From Haematococcus lacustris (taxonomy: Eukaryota; Chlorophyta; Chlorophyceae; Chlamydomonadales; Haematococcaceae): a DNA stretch of 64,000 nucleotides. Below the pieces are notes generated by a model, which was not told the DNA's origin, did no database searches, and saw nothing but the letters and a program-made list of their open reading frames with translations. This document shows, in pieces, positions 25,488 through 36,155 of this stretch. How positions within the stretch are numbered: position 1 is the stretch's first letter; the number at the start of each line of letters is the position of its first letter. Location of the stretch: the NCBI GenBank assembly GCA_030144725.1, contig JASKMD010000017.1:886228-950227 (forward strand), in the 5' to 3' direction. Position numbers and translations under genes: made by a program.

Positions 25488-28030
25488 TCCCTCAGACTTG
25501 CTGCAAACTCCGTCAGACCTGCAGCAGACACGGCGCATGCTAGTTGTGTAGGCTGTGAGATGAGGACCACTAAAAGGCGAGGGGTGGCCACTCACCGCTT
25601 GCTCCGTGCTCTTCTGTGCTCCTCCATGCTTCATCCCAGTTGGCTCTTACCTTTGTAGTGGGCCGGGCTGCAATGGGGAGGGTGGGGGAGGGTAGGGAGA
25701 GAGGGTAGGGGAGAGAGGGGCGGGGGGGGGGGGACAGGGAAGGGGAGTGAAGGAGGAAGGAGGGTAAAGGAATGTGTAGAGGACCTGCGAAGCAAAGGGT
25801 GACAAGTTGTCAAGGGAGGAGCAATGTATGGTGGGTACAAGATGCACTCACCAACAGAGGATGTAGATGTAGTAGCTGATGTGGGAGGACAGGCTCGGAG
25901 ATGGTGGTATCGACATGTCAAAGGCATAGAGGTGGGTCAAAGTAGACTACGTCGCTAGCTCGTTGCGTGGGCTGCGTGGCTGAGCGTGCGAGGTATTGCG
26001 TTGCGATCTCGAGGCTGGTTGCTACGTCTGCAAGGTCTGCCAAGCAGCTAGCTGCGTGCGAGAGTGGTTGCGAAGCACCGTGCTACGTGGCAGCGACATT
26101 GGCTGGGAGGCTTGGCCGAGATGGCCGAGATGAGATGTGGCTGCCTGGCTGCAATGTGGCTGCCTGGCTGCGATGTGTCATGCGAGAGTGGCTGCCTGGT
26201 TGCGATGTTGTCTGCATAGCTTGGCTACTTGCCCGCTTGGCTACTTACCTGCGGGACGCGCAGCTAGCCTGACGAGCACCGACGCTAGACGTTGTGTACA
26301 GGGCACAGAGTTTAGTTTTTCATATTTCAGACTTGCATGCTTATCCTCAAGGCAGAGTTTGTAGCTGCCGCTAGCTACGGCTGCGGTCCAGCTGTGAAGT
26401 TGACGAGCTGCTTCGCTGTTTGGCGTGTTCAGTGCGTCGTGTTCAGTGCAAGAGTACACTATTTCACATGTCTCTCTTGCATGCCGATCTGCAGCTTTGT
26501 GACGTTGTCGAGGGTTGCGCGCAAGTGTTGTGTGTGCGCAGTTCGCGAAGCGTCCAGTGTAATACAACAATCTGCGCAGTTTGCAATGGCGTCTGCGAAC
26601 AGCCAACAGTCCGCCTTGCAGATAACTTCGAAGACGCGAGCCTCAGACGCAGCTAGCAGTTCGGATCTCACCAACAGCCGTTTTTTCACCTCGCAGACAT
26701 TTCCACGCCACGCATTACAAAGTAACTCGCAGCTTGTCTCGCATGCAGCCCAAGCACGCAACGCCACGCAGTCGCAGCCTACAGTTTACATTATAGCCCC
26801 ACTCCCCCTGCAAGGTAAGACCGAGCTAAGAGCAAACAAGAAGGTTAGTACGAGGTTCGGAGGTTAGTACGAGCACGGTAAGAGCGAGGCAAGAGCCACC
26901 AATAAGTGATCATGGAGCAGCATGGAGTGAGCGGTGAGTGCTGACCCCCTTGCTGATTAGTGGCCCTGATTACCTAGTCTCACCTCTGCTTTGCTGTGTG
27001 TTTGTTGCAGGTCTGCCGGTCGCACTTACTACTCCTTCCCCCCACCCACCATCACCATCCTCCTTTTCCTTTCCTATACCCCCTCCCTCCCCCCCTCCCT
27101 CCCACCCTCCTCTCCATCCCGGACCACCACCTCCACTACCGCCATGACTCCTTGACCGTCCCTTGTGCGCTGCTGGTGAGCACAGCTACTGGTATGGTGC
27201 TAGGAGCTAGCAGCCAGGCTCGGTTAGGAGGCGCAACCAGGAGGCGCAACAAAGGGGGCAGCCAAAGGGAACACCCCACCCCACCCCACCCCACCCCACC
27301 ACCCCATGCCCCTCGCCACTCACCACCCCTACCATGCCTTGCAATTCGGAGCAAGCCCTTCCCCCCACCACCACAACCACCACCTCCCAAGCCAATACTA
27401 GCAGCCAGAGCAGCAGCCTGGAGAGGCAGCTAGGGGGCATGTGGTGCAAGGCATAAGTTGTCGGGAGCTAGCTGCCATATGGCAGGTGGTGCAGAGCCAA
27501 TACAAGGAGCCAGCAAGGCGCATTGCGCAGCACGGAGCACCAAGGCGAAAGCGGTGAGTGGTTCGCCGTTGCCTTATAGTGTCCACTAGTATCCAGCCTA
27601 ACCACTAGCGCGCACTGTGTTTGCTGCAGGCCCGATGGTAACTCTCAGTATCTCACCTTTCCCCCTCTCCCTTCCCTTCACCCCATCCCCCACCCCACCC
27701 CACCACACTCTCCTCCTATCCCCTCTTCCTATACTTCTCCCTTCCCCCTCGCCTTCTACCCCCTGCCTCCTCCCACCACACCTCCCACCACACCCCCTGC
27801 CTCCTCCCACTACTGCTCCCTCCCACCAGCCTCCTCCCAGCCAGCCTCCTCCCTCCCTCCCACCAGCCTCCTCCCACACAGGAGCGGTGGCAAGGAGCAG
27901 CAGCCCTCCCAGCCAGGCAGCAAGTGCGAAAGGCGAGAGGCAAGTAATGAGCAGCATGCGGGCAGTAGGTCTGTCCACTCTGCTGCCGGCACCACTCAGT
28001 AGCGTGCTCCTGCTGCTTGCTACTGTTGCC
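25488..28030. other. no supported gene; diverged repeat cassettes
   Basis: No open frame here has domain support or consistent splice phases, and I found no continuation of the kinase domain. Pyrimidine-rich low-complexity tracts lie at 27,040-27,130 and 27,655-27,880. Two cassettes, near 26,925 and 27,550, each start with GCGGTGAGTG and reach a TTTGTTGCAG- or TTTGCTGCAG-like end about 75-80 bp later. They resemble short introns followed by a CT-rich segment, and resemble segments at 59.1-60.0 kb. Confidence 0.4.
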
Positions 28031-28787
28031 ATAATGCTCCAGCGCAGACCAGGAGCCGCTAAAATCCCGCGCTGGAGCCATAATGCTCCAGCGCGGGAGC
28101 CACTATGCTCCCGCGCTGAAGCCATAGTGCTACAGCGCGGGAGACGCTATGCTCCCGCGTTGAAGCCATAGTGCTACAGCGCGGGAGCTGCTATGCTCCC
28201 GCGTTGAAGCCATTAGTGCTACAGCGCGGGAGACGCTATGCTCCCGCGCTGAAGCCATTATGCTACAGCGCGGGAGACGCTATGCTCCCGCGCTGAAGCC
28301 ATAGTGCTACAGCGCGGGAGCCGCTATGCTCCCGCGCTGAAGCCATAGTGCTACAGCGCGGGAGCCGCTATGCTCCCGCGCTGAAGCCATAGTGCTACAG
28401 CGCGGGAGCCGCTATGCTCCCGCGTTGAAGCCATAGTGCTACCGCGCGGGAGCCGCTATGCTCCCGCGCTGAAGCCATAGTGCTACAGCTCGGGAGCTGC
28501 TATGCTCCCGCGCTGAAGCCATAGTGCTACAGCGCGGGAGCCACTATGCTCCCGCGCTGAAGCCATAGTGCTACAGCGCGGGAGCCGCTATGCTCCCGCG
28601 TTGAAGCCATAGTGCTACCGCGCGGGAGCCGCTATGCTCCCGCGCTGAAGCCATAGTGCTACAGCGCGGGAGCCGCTATGCTCCCGCGCTGAAGCCATAG
28701 TGCTACAGCGCGGGAGCCGCTATGCTCCCGCGCTGAAGCCATTATGCTACAGCGCGGGAGACGCTATGCTCCCGCGCTGAAGCCATA
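28031..28787. repeat. 44-bp tandem array of hairpin-forming units
   Basis: About 16 near-identical units of 44 bp. Each contains the arms CTCCCGCGCTG and CAGCGCGGGAG separated by about 16 bp, so every unit can fold into a GC-rich stem-loop on either strand. A few units carry GTTG for GCTG or CCGCGC for CAGCGC. No open frame spans it convincingly. Confidence 0.9.
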
Positions 28788-28789
28788 GG

Positions 28790-29079
28790 GGGGGGCTGCC
28801 ACGGCAGTACCAGCAGCAGCGGTCCAGAGTGGTCCAGCAGCGGGAGAGGAGAAGGGTGGGGCCAAGAAGGTGACCAAGCCAGCTGCAAGCAGGAGCGGAG
28901 GCCAGGCCAGGAAGGGGGGCAGGGGCAGGGGCAGTGGCACTGGCAGCGGCAGAGGCAGGGGCGGTGGCAGCGGCAGAGGCGGGGGCAGGGGCAGAGGCAG
29001 GGGCAACGGGCAGATTGGTGCTGGGGAAGGGGGTGGGGGGGAGGCTCCACAGGCTAAGCGCCAGAAGGGACCAAAGTAG
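28790..29079 (+). CDS. possible C-terminal exon of a Gly/Arg-rich protein
   Basis: An open stretch after a possible acceptor (ACGGCAG, about 28,807) reads as Ala/Lys-rich residues, then about 35 residues of Gly-Arg repeats (GRGRGGG type), then KRQKGPK and a TAG stop at 29,077-29,079. Such tails occur on nucleolar and RNA-binding proteins. No catalytic or RRM domain is present and no upstream exon can be linked, so this may be a pseudo-exon, part of a transposon, or chance coding in low-complexity DNA. Confidence 0.25.
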
Positions 29080-29685
29080 GGGGTTGTGTAGGGCGCCAAC
29101 AGATCAATAGCCATTGCACATCATCACGCCTTGCACCACAAGGTACACATAGGGCCAATGCAGGTGTGCGTCATGCTGTTGTTGCTGCTCAAGTTGCCTT
29201 CATGTTGGTGATGTTGGTGTGGTGTTGCCAGGCCAGCTGGTCATGATGTCGTTGTTGCTCATGATGTTGTCGTTGTTCATGTCTCAGATGCTGGTAAATG
29301 AGCCTGTTGACGTGTGTAAGGTCCCGCAGAGTGGAAGAGCCCGGCCTACAGTGATAGTCAGTATCCCATCATCCAGGATATGATTGCAGTTCTCAAGATG
29401 AGCCAGTGAGATGAGCCATAGACACAGGCAACATGAGTTAAGGTTTACACAGACTTCATCAAGGGTAAACATAGGCTTGAGGCATCAACCTGGCCTTGCA
29501 TCAACACAGCAACCTTAAACAACCGTAGGTTGACCATCAACATCAGCAATAACCGCGCACAACGCCACACAACAAACGATAGAGAAATGAAGGGAACAGA
29601 GCAACAGCGTTGCCCCAGAGCATGGTACACAAGTGCAGAAACACAATGACGTTGCAAGGACACAATCGCAAATGACGATGTCACC
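29080..29685. other. no gene seen; possible 3' flank of the LINE
   Basis: There is no recognisable coding sequence. The segment lies downstream (minus strand) of the LINE stop codon and the 21-bp array, so it may include LINE 3' UTR, but no poly-A tail or target-site duplication was identified. Confidence 0.3.
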
Positions 29686-29689
29686 AGCG

Positions 29690-30412
29690 CAGTAGCCATT
29701 GTCACCAGCGCAGTTGCCATTGGCTCCAGCGCGGTAGCCATTACCTCCAGCGCGGTAGCCATTACCTCCAGAGCGGTAGACATTGGCACCAGCGCGGTAG
29801 TTGTTAGCTCCGGCGCGGTAGTTATTAACTACAGCGCGGTAGTCATTGGCTCCAGCGCGGTAGCGATTGGCTCCAGCGCGGTAGCAATTAGCTCCAGCGC
29901 GGTAGCCAGTAGCTACAGCGCGGTAGCCATTGGCTCCATCGCGGTAGTCATTAGCTCCAGCGCGGTAGTCATTAGCTCCAGCGCGGTAGCCATTGGCTCC
30001 AGCGCGGTAGCCATTTGCTCCAGCGCGGTAGCTATTGGCTCCAGCGCGGTAGTCATTCCTCCAGCGCGGTAGCATTCGCTCCAGCGCGGTAGCCATTGCC
30101 TCCAGCGCGGTAGCATTTTGCTCCAGCGCGGTAGCCAATTGCTCCAGCGCGGTAGCCATTAGCTACTGCGCGGTAGCTATTGGCTCCATCGCGGTAATCA
30201 TTACCTCCAGCGCGGTAGTCATTAGCTCCAGCGCGGTAGCCAATGGCTCCAGCGCGGTAGCCAATGGCTCCAGCGCGGTAGAGATTGGCTCCAGCGCGGT
30301 AGCCTTTGGCTCCCGCGCGGTAGCCATTGGCTCCAGCGCAGAAACCACATGCTCCAGCGCAGAAAACACTTGCTCCAGCGCAGAAGCCACCGGCTCCCGC
30401 GCAGGTGACGTT
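29690..30412. repeat. 21-bp minisatellite directly after the LINE stop codon
   Basis: About 34 copies of a 21-bp unit (GCTCCAGCGCGGTAGCCATTG on the plus strand) end next to the TAG stop of the LINE polyprotein at 30,414. The unit core CCAGCGCGG resembles the hairpin arm of the 44-bp array at 28.0-28.8 kb. Because 21 is divisible by three it leaves long false open frames. Confidence 0.9.
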
Positions 30413-30413
30413 G

Positions 30414-31088
30414 CTAATTTGTGTGAGTGCGGGTGTCGTCGGGTTGATGGGCACATTCCGCAGTGGGTTCTTGTGCGGGTGGCTGTGTGGGTGGCTGCTT
30501 GGCTACCGCGTAGGACCTGATGTCAGCGTAGCGGTGTTTACTGTCCTCTTCGGCTACGATGGGTGCGAGTTCTGTCAGGCCCGCGGCCCAATGTTTGATC
30601 CTTCTTTGTGCAGCGGGCAGATTTAAGGTGGTGTCGCGTTCGTCTGCAATGGCTTTCGCTTCTGTCGCGGTCGGGCACTTATCCCGGGCCGCCATGGCCG
30701 CCAGCTTGTTGAGGGCGATGTAGTGTTTTTGCTTGACCTTGTTGCCGAAGCGATCCTTCAGCATCTTTCCCGATATGATGTATGTGTCGTCGGCGATGGC
30801 CTGTTGGAGCTCTGAAGCATGCTTGATACCAAGGCTCTTGAGGCATGTGATGCATGCGTTGACAATGTCATGTGGGAGGGGGCTGTTGTCCTGTGTGATG
30901 AGCTGCCCAAGTAGTTTGGTTTCCTTAGGGTATAGTTCTTCTCCTTGGTGTGTGGCCGTGAGCTGGGCTGTGGTCGCATGGAGGAGTTGCCTGGCGCGTA
31001 GGGTGTGCTGCAGCATATTGAGCATGCGGTGTCCGTGCTTGGCAGCTTGAGCGCAGAGCCAAGTGATCTGTTTGTGGAGCATGCTCCT
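30414..31088 (-). CDS. C-terminal part of the LINE polyprotein, cut off by the gypsy insertion
   Basis: The first ATG is at 31,082, but the frame is open to the target-site duplication at 31,089-31,093. Joining it to the LINE sequence right of 46,620 restores one continuous frame, and the summed length is an exact multiple of three. This segment holds about 220 residues downstream of the reverse transcriptase: an alpha-helical, Lys/His-containing region followed by a Pro-rich tail ending at TAG (30,414-30,416). I see no RNase H signature and no CCHC plus restriction-like endonuclease signature. Either this family lacks them or the copy ends early. Confidence 0.75.
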   Translation of the reverse strand, partial: RSMLHKQITWLCAQAAKHGHRMLNMLQHTLRARQLLHATTAQLTATHQGEELYPKETKLLGQLITQDNSPLPHDIVNACITCLKSLGIKHASELQQAIADDTYIISGKMLKDRFGNKVKQKHYIALNKLAAMAARDKCPTATEAKAIADERDTTLNLPAAQRRIKHWAAGLTELAPIVAEEDSKHRYADIRSYAVAKQPPTQPPAQEPTAECAHQPDDTRTHTN

Positions 31089-31093
31089 GGTTA

Positions 31094-31475
31094 TGTAAAC
31101 GTAGGCTTAGAGATGTTAGGATGCATGGCTGGCGGCTTATTCAAACTACAGCTGCGGCTGGTTTGCAAAGCTGAGAGCTGCAGCTACTGCTGCTATTGAG
31201 AGCACTTCACATACTCTGTGGTGGCGCAGGCGAGAGTCTTGGGATTCCTGGACTGACGGCAAGCGGTTGAGGCAGAGTCGAGCTCCAGAACAATGCTTAC
31301 AGAATTATGCCAGAGTCAGCTTAAGAAGAGACACTTCACACTATCTCATACCCTTTTGCCACGTTGCCATATGTCACGTTAGTCATGTGCAACGTTGGCA
31401 AGAAAACATCCATGCATGCTCATGCAAAATAAAGAATCCTGCCGTTCATCCTGTCTTTAAATCAGCACTGTTACA
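31094..31475 (-). repeat. LTR 1 (3' LTR of copy 1)
   Basis: 382 bp; on the minus strand it begins TGTAACAG and ends TTTACA. It differs from LTRs 2 and 3 at about four positions, including one extra T near 31,286. Confidence 0.95.
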
Positions 31476-31489
31476 CTCTCCCCCACTCC
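31476..31489 (-). other. polypurine tract of copy 1
   Basis: The minus-strand sequence AGTGGGGGAGAG lies directly before the 3' LTR, the usual plus-strand DNA primer. The same tract follows LTR 2 at 37,241. Confidence 0.8.
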
Positions 31490-31560
31490 GAAAAGCTCCG
31501 TCCCGGAGCGGGTCAGATGAACAAGCAAACAGGCAGACAGGCATGCACAAGCAAGACACT

Positions 31561-34500
31561 CTAAGCACGAGCAGCAGGCTGAGTCCATCTCTTGGGCTGG
31601 TTTGTACGAATTGCATAAGCCTTCATGATCTTCTTGAGAAACGTCTTGGTAAGATCTTGTTGTAAATGCTCCAAAGGTAGCCAGCTGTTCTCGTGATCGG
31701 GGTGACCCAACCACTTGACCTGCAATTGCAGCTTGCCTCGCACAAAGCGGTGGTTGCGAATCTCTTGTACTTCAAAATGCTCCTCGCCATCTATGATCTC
31801 TGGTTCTGGCGGTGGGTTAGGGTTGCGAGTGGGAAACTCTGCTGAGCCATCATTGTGCACCTTGATGTGCGAAACATGCACGACAGGATGCATGGTGCTC
31901 CATGCAGGTGGAAATTGCAATCTCAAAGCTACTGGTGTGACTACCTCCAGGACCTTGAAAGGACCATGTTGCCTGGGTAAAAACTTGCGTGTTGCATTCT
32001 CAGCGGTGGCATTCGCTGGTTGTGTGTGAGCAAAGAAGGAGTGAGCCAGGTAGACCATGTCGCCTACTTTGAAAGTGTGATCTCTACGCTTTTTGTTGGC
32101 ATTGGTGGTTTGTCGCTCTTGTGCTTTCACAAGGTTGTGTGTAGCAGATGCGATGTCATGTGCCATGCGCTCAAGGAAGCCTGATGCTGACTCACTGTCG
32201 CCTTGTACCGCAGGAGGCGGCACAGACAATGTCAGTGGTGTGTATGGTTCTTGTCCAGAGTTGAGGCGGAATGGGGTGTACCCTGTGCTTGCCTGGACAG
32301 ATGCATTGTATGCAAACTCAGCAGCTGTAAGATGCTGGTCCCAATCGTCATGGTGTGGTGATACATAGTTGCGGAGCATGTCCTCGAGAGTGCGGTTAGC
32401 ACGCTCGGTCTGGCCGTCTGTCTGTGGGTGGTTGGCAGTAGACATGTTGAGGTGTGTGCCAGTGAGTTTAAACAGTTCTTGCCAGAAAGCAGATGTGAAT
32501 CGTGGGTCTCGGTCTGACACAATGACCTTGGGAAGGCCATGCAGCCGGAAAACATGGTCAAAAAAAATGCGAGCCAAAGTTGAAGCTGTGACTGATGTGG
32601 TTGTGGGAATGGCATGGATCATTTTGGTGAGCTTGTCCACAAAGACTACAATGGCGTCGTGGCCAGACGTGGTGACAGGCAGCTGGGTGATCAGGTCCAG
32701 GCTGACGTGTTCCCAACGATGCTGGGGCACAGGCAGAGACTGCAGTAAGCCAATGGGTCGTTGCGTGTTGGACTTGTTGCGCTGACAGGCAAGACATGTG
32801 CGAACATAATCATGCACTGATGCAGCCATGCGCGGCCAGAAGTAAAAGCGAGAGAGCCTAGCGTAGGTCTTATCCCTGCCTAAGTGACCTGAGATGGGTA
32901 TATCGTGTGCCTCGCACAGCAGGTCGGTGCGGAGCGGTCCTACTGGAATATACAGCTTTACGGACCCCCTTCCTGTGTGGTAGAGGAGATTGTCCCTGAT
33001 GATAAACTGGCGTGGCTTGCCAGCGAGTGCAGCCGCACGGAAGCGCTGGTACTCTGCGTCTGCAGGAGCTGTGTCGCTGATTTGCTGCAGAACATGTGGG
33101 GCGATTGAGACTCGTGATTCGATGCCCTGGGCGTGGATGCCCCTGGTGAGTGAGTGCAACTCCAATGTCTGGGTATACACCTGATAGTCTGGCCTACGTG
33201 ATAGCGCGTCCGCCACTACGTTGTGCTTGCCAGGGATGTGGTCGATGTGGCAGTTATAGTCTTGCAGGACTTCCATCCATCGTGCCTGCCTCTTACAGTC
33301 CAGGTGTGGTTGTGACTGCAGGTGCTTGTTGGCCCAATTGTCGGTGAGGAGAGTGAATTGAACGCCTAGAAGATAGTGCCTCCATACTTTGAGTGCCTCC
33401 ACCACGGACAGTAGCTCCTGCTCGTGAGTGGGATAGTTGCGCTCTGCTGGTAAAAGCTTCCGTGAGTGGTAAGCCACTACACGCTCAGCAGGTCCCTTGC
33501 CCTGTGTGAGAACTGCCCCCATGCCAATGCCTGAGGCGTCACAGCGCAGTGTGTATGGTTGTGATGGATCTGGCGCAATGAGCACCGGTGCTGTTGTGAG
33601 TGCCTTCTTCAGTGCCTCAAAAGCTGACTGCTGGACTGGCCCCCATGCCACTTTGCCCTGCTTGTCATGCCCATCAGCCTGTGTGAGAGCAGTTATGGGT
33701 GCTGCTATGTCAGAGAAATTCTTGACAAAGCGACGGTAGAAGTTAGCTAGGCCTAGGAAGCTGCGCACGTCATGCACAGTTTGAGGTGTGGGCCAGCTCT
33801 CGACAGCAGCAACCTTTTTGGGATCGCATGCAATGCCGGTGGATGTAATGATATGCCCTAAAAACTCTGTCTGACTCAAGCCGAACTCACACTTAGATAG
33901 CTTGGCATACAACTTGTGCTGCTGCAGGAGGCTGAGTACTCGCCGCAGGTGTTGTGCATGCTCTTCCTGAGTGCGTGAGAAGATCAAGATGTCATCCAGG
34001 TACACAATTACACAGTCATCTAGCTCTTGACGGAAGATGTCATTCATGAGCCGTTGAAAAGTTGCAGGTGCATTGCACAAACCAAATGGCATAACAGTGA
34101 ACTCAAAGTGGCCATAGCGTGTGCGAAATGCCGTCTTTGGTATGTCTTCAGGGGCAATGCGGATCTGGTGATACCCCTGGCGTAAGTCTATTTTGCTGAA
34201 AATTGTGGCTCCATGCAACCTATCCAGCAGATTGTCGACACGTGGAAGTGGATATTTGTTTTTGATGGTAATGCGGTTGAGTGGCCTGTAATCAATGCAC
34301 ATGCGGAAAGTGCCATCCTTCTTGCGCACGAACAGCACGCCAGAGGCATAAGGTGATGTGCTGGGTCTGATGAAGCCTTTCTCTTGCATCTCTGTGATCT
34401 GCTTTTTCAGTTCAGCAAGCTCACAGGTGGACATGGCATAGGTAGATCGAACAGGTGGTCTCTTGTTTGGTTCAAGGTCGATGCGGTGATCCACTGCTCG

Positions 34501-35232
34501 TTCTGGCGGCAGGCCAGCTGGCAGGTCCTCAGGGAAGACAGGCGCAAAGTCCTTCAACACTGGTGTGCAGTCCATAACCTGATGTGTCTCAACTGATGGG
34601 ACAGTCGGTGTGGCTGGTGTAATGGATACCATGAACATGGGCTGTTTTTCACGAACCGCTGTGCGTAAGCCAGCCGTGCTGATTGTGTAGCGATCAAGAT
34701 CAGGATCTCTGGGGGTAGGCGGAGCCCTCAGGGTGTGCTTTTTGCCAGCATGATGGAAAGTCATGATGTTGTGCTTCCAATCAATGCATGGGTTGATTTC
34801 TGCTAGCCAGGGCTTGCCTAAGATTATGTCGAATCCATGCAGCCTTGTGCAATGCAACGTCTGCTGTCCTTTGTGGCTGCCTAAGCGAAAGCGAGCCTCA
34901 GGTATCATTGCTGCACTCTCCTGCTGGTGGCCATCAGCCAGGCGGATGTGGTCAGGTGCGTGTTTTTCTGCTGTTTGCAAGTCGTGGCGCATGCAGAACT
35001 CGCTGTCGATGAATGACGCGGTTGCTCCTCCGTCTACCAGGATACGCACCTTGTGCCCCTTGTAGCTGCCTAAGAATACAAGCAGTGTGGAGTCGGTCTC
35101 ATCGCCTGGATGCGTGGTGGTGAGCTTTGTTATGCGGAAACGCGGCTCTATTGCTGGTAAGGGTACCTCGTGCTCTTTTCGGTCGATGCTAGTGTCCTCG
35201 CGGCAGTGTACTGCCGCGGTAGCTATTTTTTT
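31561..35232 (-). CDS. pol: gypsy pol, copy 1 (protease-RT-RNase H-integrase-chromodomain)
   Basis: The pol frame is open from just inside an A-run at 35,226-35,233 (the gag frameshift site) to 31,561, 1,224 codons including the stop. The first ATG is at 35,049. Domains in order: aspartic protease ([11 protein letters not shown]), RT with YLDD at 33,991-34,002, RNase H (RCDASG, near 33,530), integrase HHCC finger (about 32,790-32,900), integrase core with D (near 32,695), D in SDRDP (near 32,510) and E in the TLEDML segment (near 32,385), then a chromodomain (about 31,670-31,780). Every catalytic motif is present and no stop interrupts the frame, so this copy looks recently active. Pol is reached from gag by a -1 shift (see gag). 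Confidence 0.92.
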   Translation of the reverse strand, partial: KKIATAAVHCREDTSIDRKEHEVPLPAIEPRFRITKLTTTHPGDETDSTLLVFLGSYKGHKVRILVDGGATASFIDSEFCMRHDLQTAEKHAPDHIRLADGHQQESAAMIPEARFRLGSHKGQQTLHCTRLHGFDIILGKPWLAEINPCIDWKHNIMTFHHAGKKHTLRAPPTPRDPDLDRYTISTAGLRTAVREKQPMFMVSITPATPTVPSVETHQVMDCTPVLKDFAPVFPEDLPAGLPPERAVDHRIDLEPNKRPPVRSTYAMSTCELAELKKQITEMQEKGFIRPSTSPYASGVLFVRKKDGTFRMCIDYRPLNRITIKNKYPLPRVDNLLDRLHGATIFSKIDLRQGYHQIRIAPEDIPKTAFRTRYGHFEFTVMPFGLCNAPATFQRLMNDIFRQELDDCVIVYLDDILIFSRTQEEHAQHLRRVLSLLQQHKLYAKLSKCEFGLSQTEFLGHIITSTGIACDPKKVAAVESWPTPQTVHDVRSFLGLANFYRRFVKNFSDIAAPITALTQADGHDKQGKVAWGPVQQSAFEALKKALTTAPVLIAPDPSQPYTLRCDASGIGMGAVLTQGKGPAERVVAYHSRKLLPAERNYPTHEQELLSVVEALKVWRHYLLGVQFTLLTDNWANKHLQSQPHLDCKRQARWMEVLQDYNCHIDHIPGKHNVVADALSRRPDYQVYTQTLELHSLTRGIHAQGIESRVSIAPHVLQQISDTAPADAEYQRFRAAALAGKPRQFIIRDNLLYHTGRGSVKLYIPVGPLRTDLLCEAHDIPISGHLGRDKTYARLSRFYFWPRMAASVHDYVRTCLACQRNKSNTQRPIGLLQSLPVPQHRWEHVSLDLITQLPVTTSGHDAIVVFVDKLTKMIHAIPTTTSVTASTLARIFFDHVFRLHGLPKVIVSDRDPRFTSAFWQELFKLTGTHLNMSTANHPQTDGQTERANRTLEDMLRNYVSPHHDDWDQHLTAAEFAYNASVQASTGYTPFRLNSGQEPYTPLTLSVPPPAVQGDSESASGFLERMAHDIASATHNLVKAQERQTTNANKKRRDHTFKVGDMVYLAHSFFAHTQPANATAENATRKFLPRQHGPFKVLEVVTPVALRLQFPPAWSTMHPVVHVSHIKVHNDGSAEFPTRNPNPPPEPEIIDGEEHFEVQEIRNHRFVRGKLQLQVKWLGHPDHENSWLPLEHLQQDLTKTFLKKIMKAYAIRTNQPKRWTQPAARA

Positions 35233-36143
35233 TCAATGATGGGTTTGCGGCCAGGGCGTTTGCAGTCGCTGATAACGTGCCCATGCTCTCGGCAGTAGGT
35301 GCACCGGTTGTTTTTGTGGTACTGCTCTCTTTCCTCGGGCGTCAGCTTTCGCCACGGTTCACTAGCGTGTGTAGCAGGACGGGAGCGGGTCTCAGCTGTG
35401 GAGCTGGGTGCACTGCTGGGTGTGTGTTGCCTGCTCGCGAAGTGGCGACCTCGCGGTGGTGCTGTCGTGAACAGGGCGCCTAATTGCATTGGCGTCGCTG
35501 TGGATACTCCTGCGTCTCTGTATGCCGAGTCATGCGCTACAGCTATGTTCACAGCCTTGTCGAAGGTGTCAGGGAGCTGGACGTCTACCATGGCACGTAG
35601 TGCAGGGTGCAGGCCTCGCCTAAAGCGGTCAAGCTGCTCATCATCAGTGATGTTAGGAATCTGCAGGAACAGGCCCCTAAGATGTGTGGCAAAAGACAGG
35701 GCAGTCTGGTTGTGCTTCTGCTTGGCGTCATGTAAGATGTCTCGTGCTTTGGCTGCTTCTGACTTAGACCTAAAGGCTGCTTTCAACCCTGTCTTGAAGC
35801 TCTCCCATGACAGGGTGGTGTCGGCACGTGCTGAGCGGTACCATGATTGAGCCAGGCCGGTCAGTCTTACAGAGGCAGAAACTATCTTTTGCTCATCACT
35901 CAGGTTAGGAAACAACGAGTACACGTCCTCCACCTGGAACAGAAAGTTGTTGACATCTCCCCTACCATCATACTCCTTGATCTCTGCTAGTTTGATGATA
36001 CCAGCAGGTGCAGAACTACGACCTCCTACAGAAGTGGCCAGAGCATGGTTGCTAGATACAACACGAGTCATCTCCACTCCAACAGCATTCAGTGTCTGCA
36101 GCAATGTAGCCATGGCTGTTTGGGGACCGTGCTCAGTCTCCAT
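35223..36143 (-). CDS. gag: gypsy gag, copy 1
   Basis: 306 residues with a retrotransposon capsid-like region in the middle ([15 protein letters not shown] onward) and a C-terminal zinc knuckle CX2CX4HX4C ([14 protein letters not shown]). The frame ends GAA-AAA-AAA-TAG, so the slippery heptamer A-AAA-AAA sits directly before the stop, and a -1 slip there enters the open pol frame. The upstream ORF (36,156-36,827) is in the same frame, separated by one TAA and four codons, so gag may be made by reinitiation or readthrough. Confidence 0.9.
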   Translation of the reverse strand: METEHGPQTAMATLLQTLNAVGVEMTRVVSSNHALATSVGGRSSAPAGIIKLAEIKEYDGRGDVNNFLFQVEDVYSLFPNLSDEQKIVSASVRLTGLAQSWYRSARADTTLSWESFKTGLKAAFRSKSEAAKARDILHDAKQKHNQTALSFATHLRGLFLQIPNITDDEQLDRFRRGLHPALRAMVDVQLPDTFDKAVNIAVAHDSAYRDAGVSTATPMQLGALFTTAPPRGRHFASRQHTPSSAPSSTAETRSRPATHASEPWRKLTPEEREQYHKNNRCTYCREHGHVISDCKRPGRKPIIEKK

Positions 36144-36155
36144 GATGTGGACTGC

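Noticed and set aside
25276..25543. Open frames across the gap and (GGGA)n
   Set aside because: Translations consist of unknown residues and a microsatellite.
28031..28787. CRISPR-like regular repeat array
   Set aside because: The whole 44-bp unit is repeated with no unique spacers, and the setting is eukaryotic.
29515..30454. Minus-strand open frames with a seven-residue repeat (NGYRAGA type)
   Set aside because: Product of the 21-bp minisatellite; overlapping frames give equally long reads.
30414..31088. RNase H and restriction-like endonuclease expected for a Dualen-type LINE
   Set aside because: Looked for downstream of the RT; no acidic RNase H pattern or CCHC plus PD-type motif is visible.
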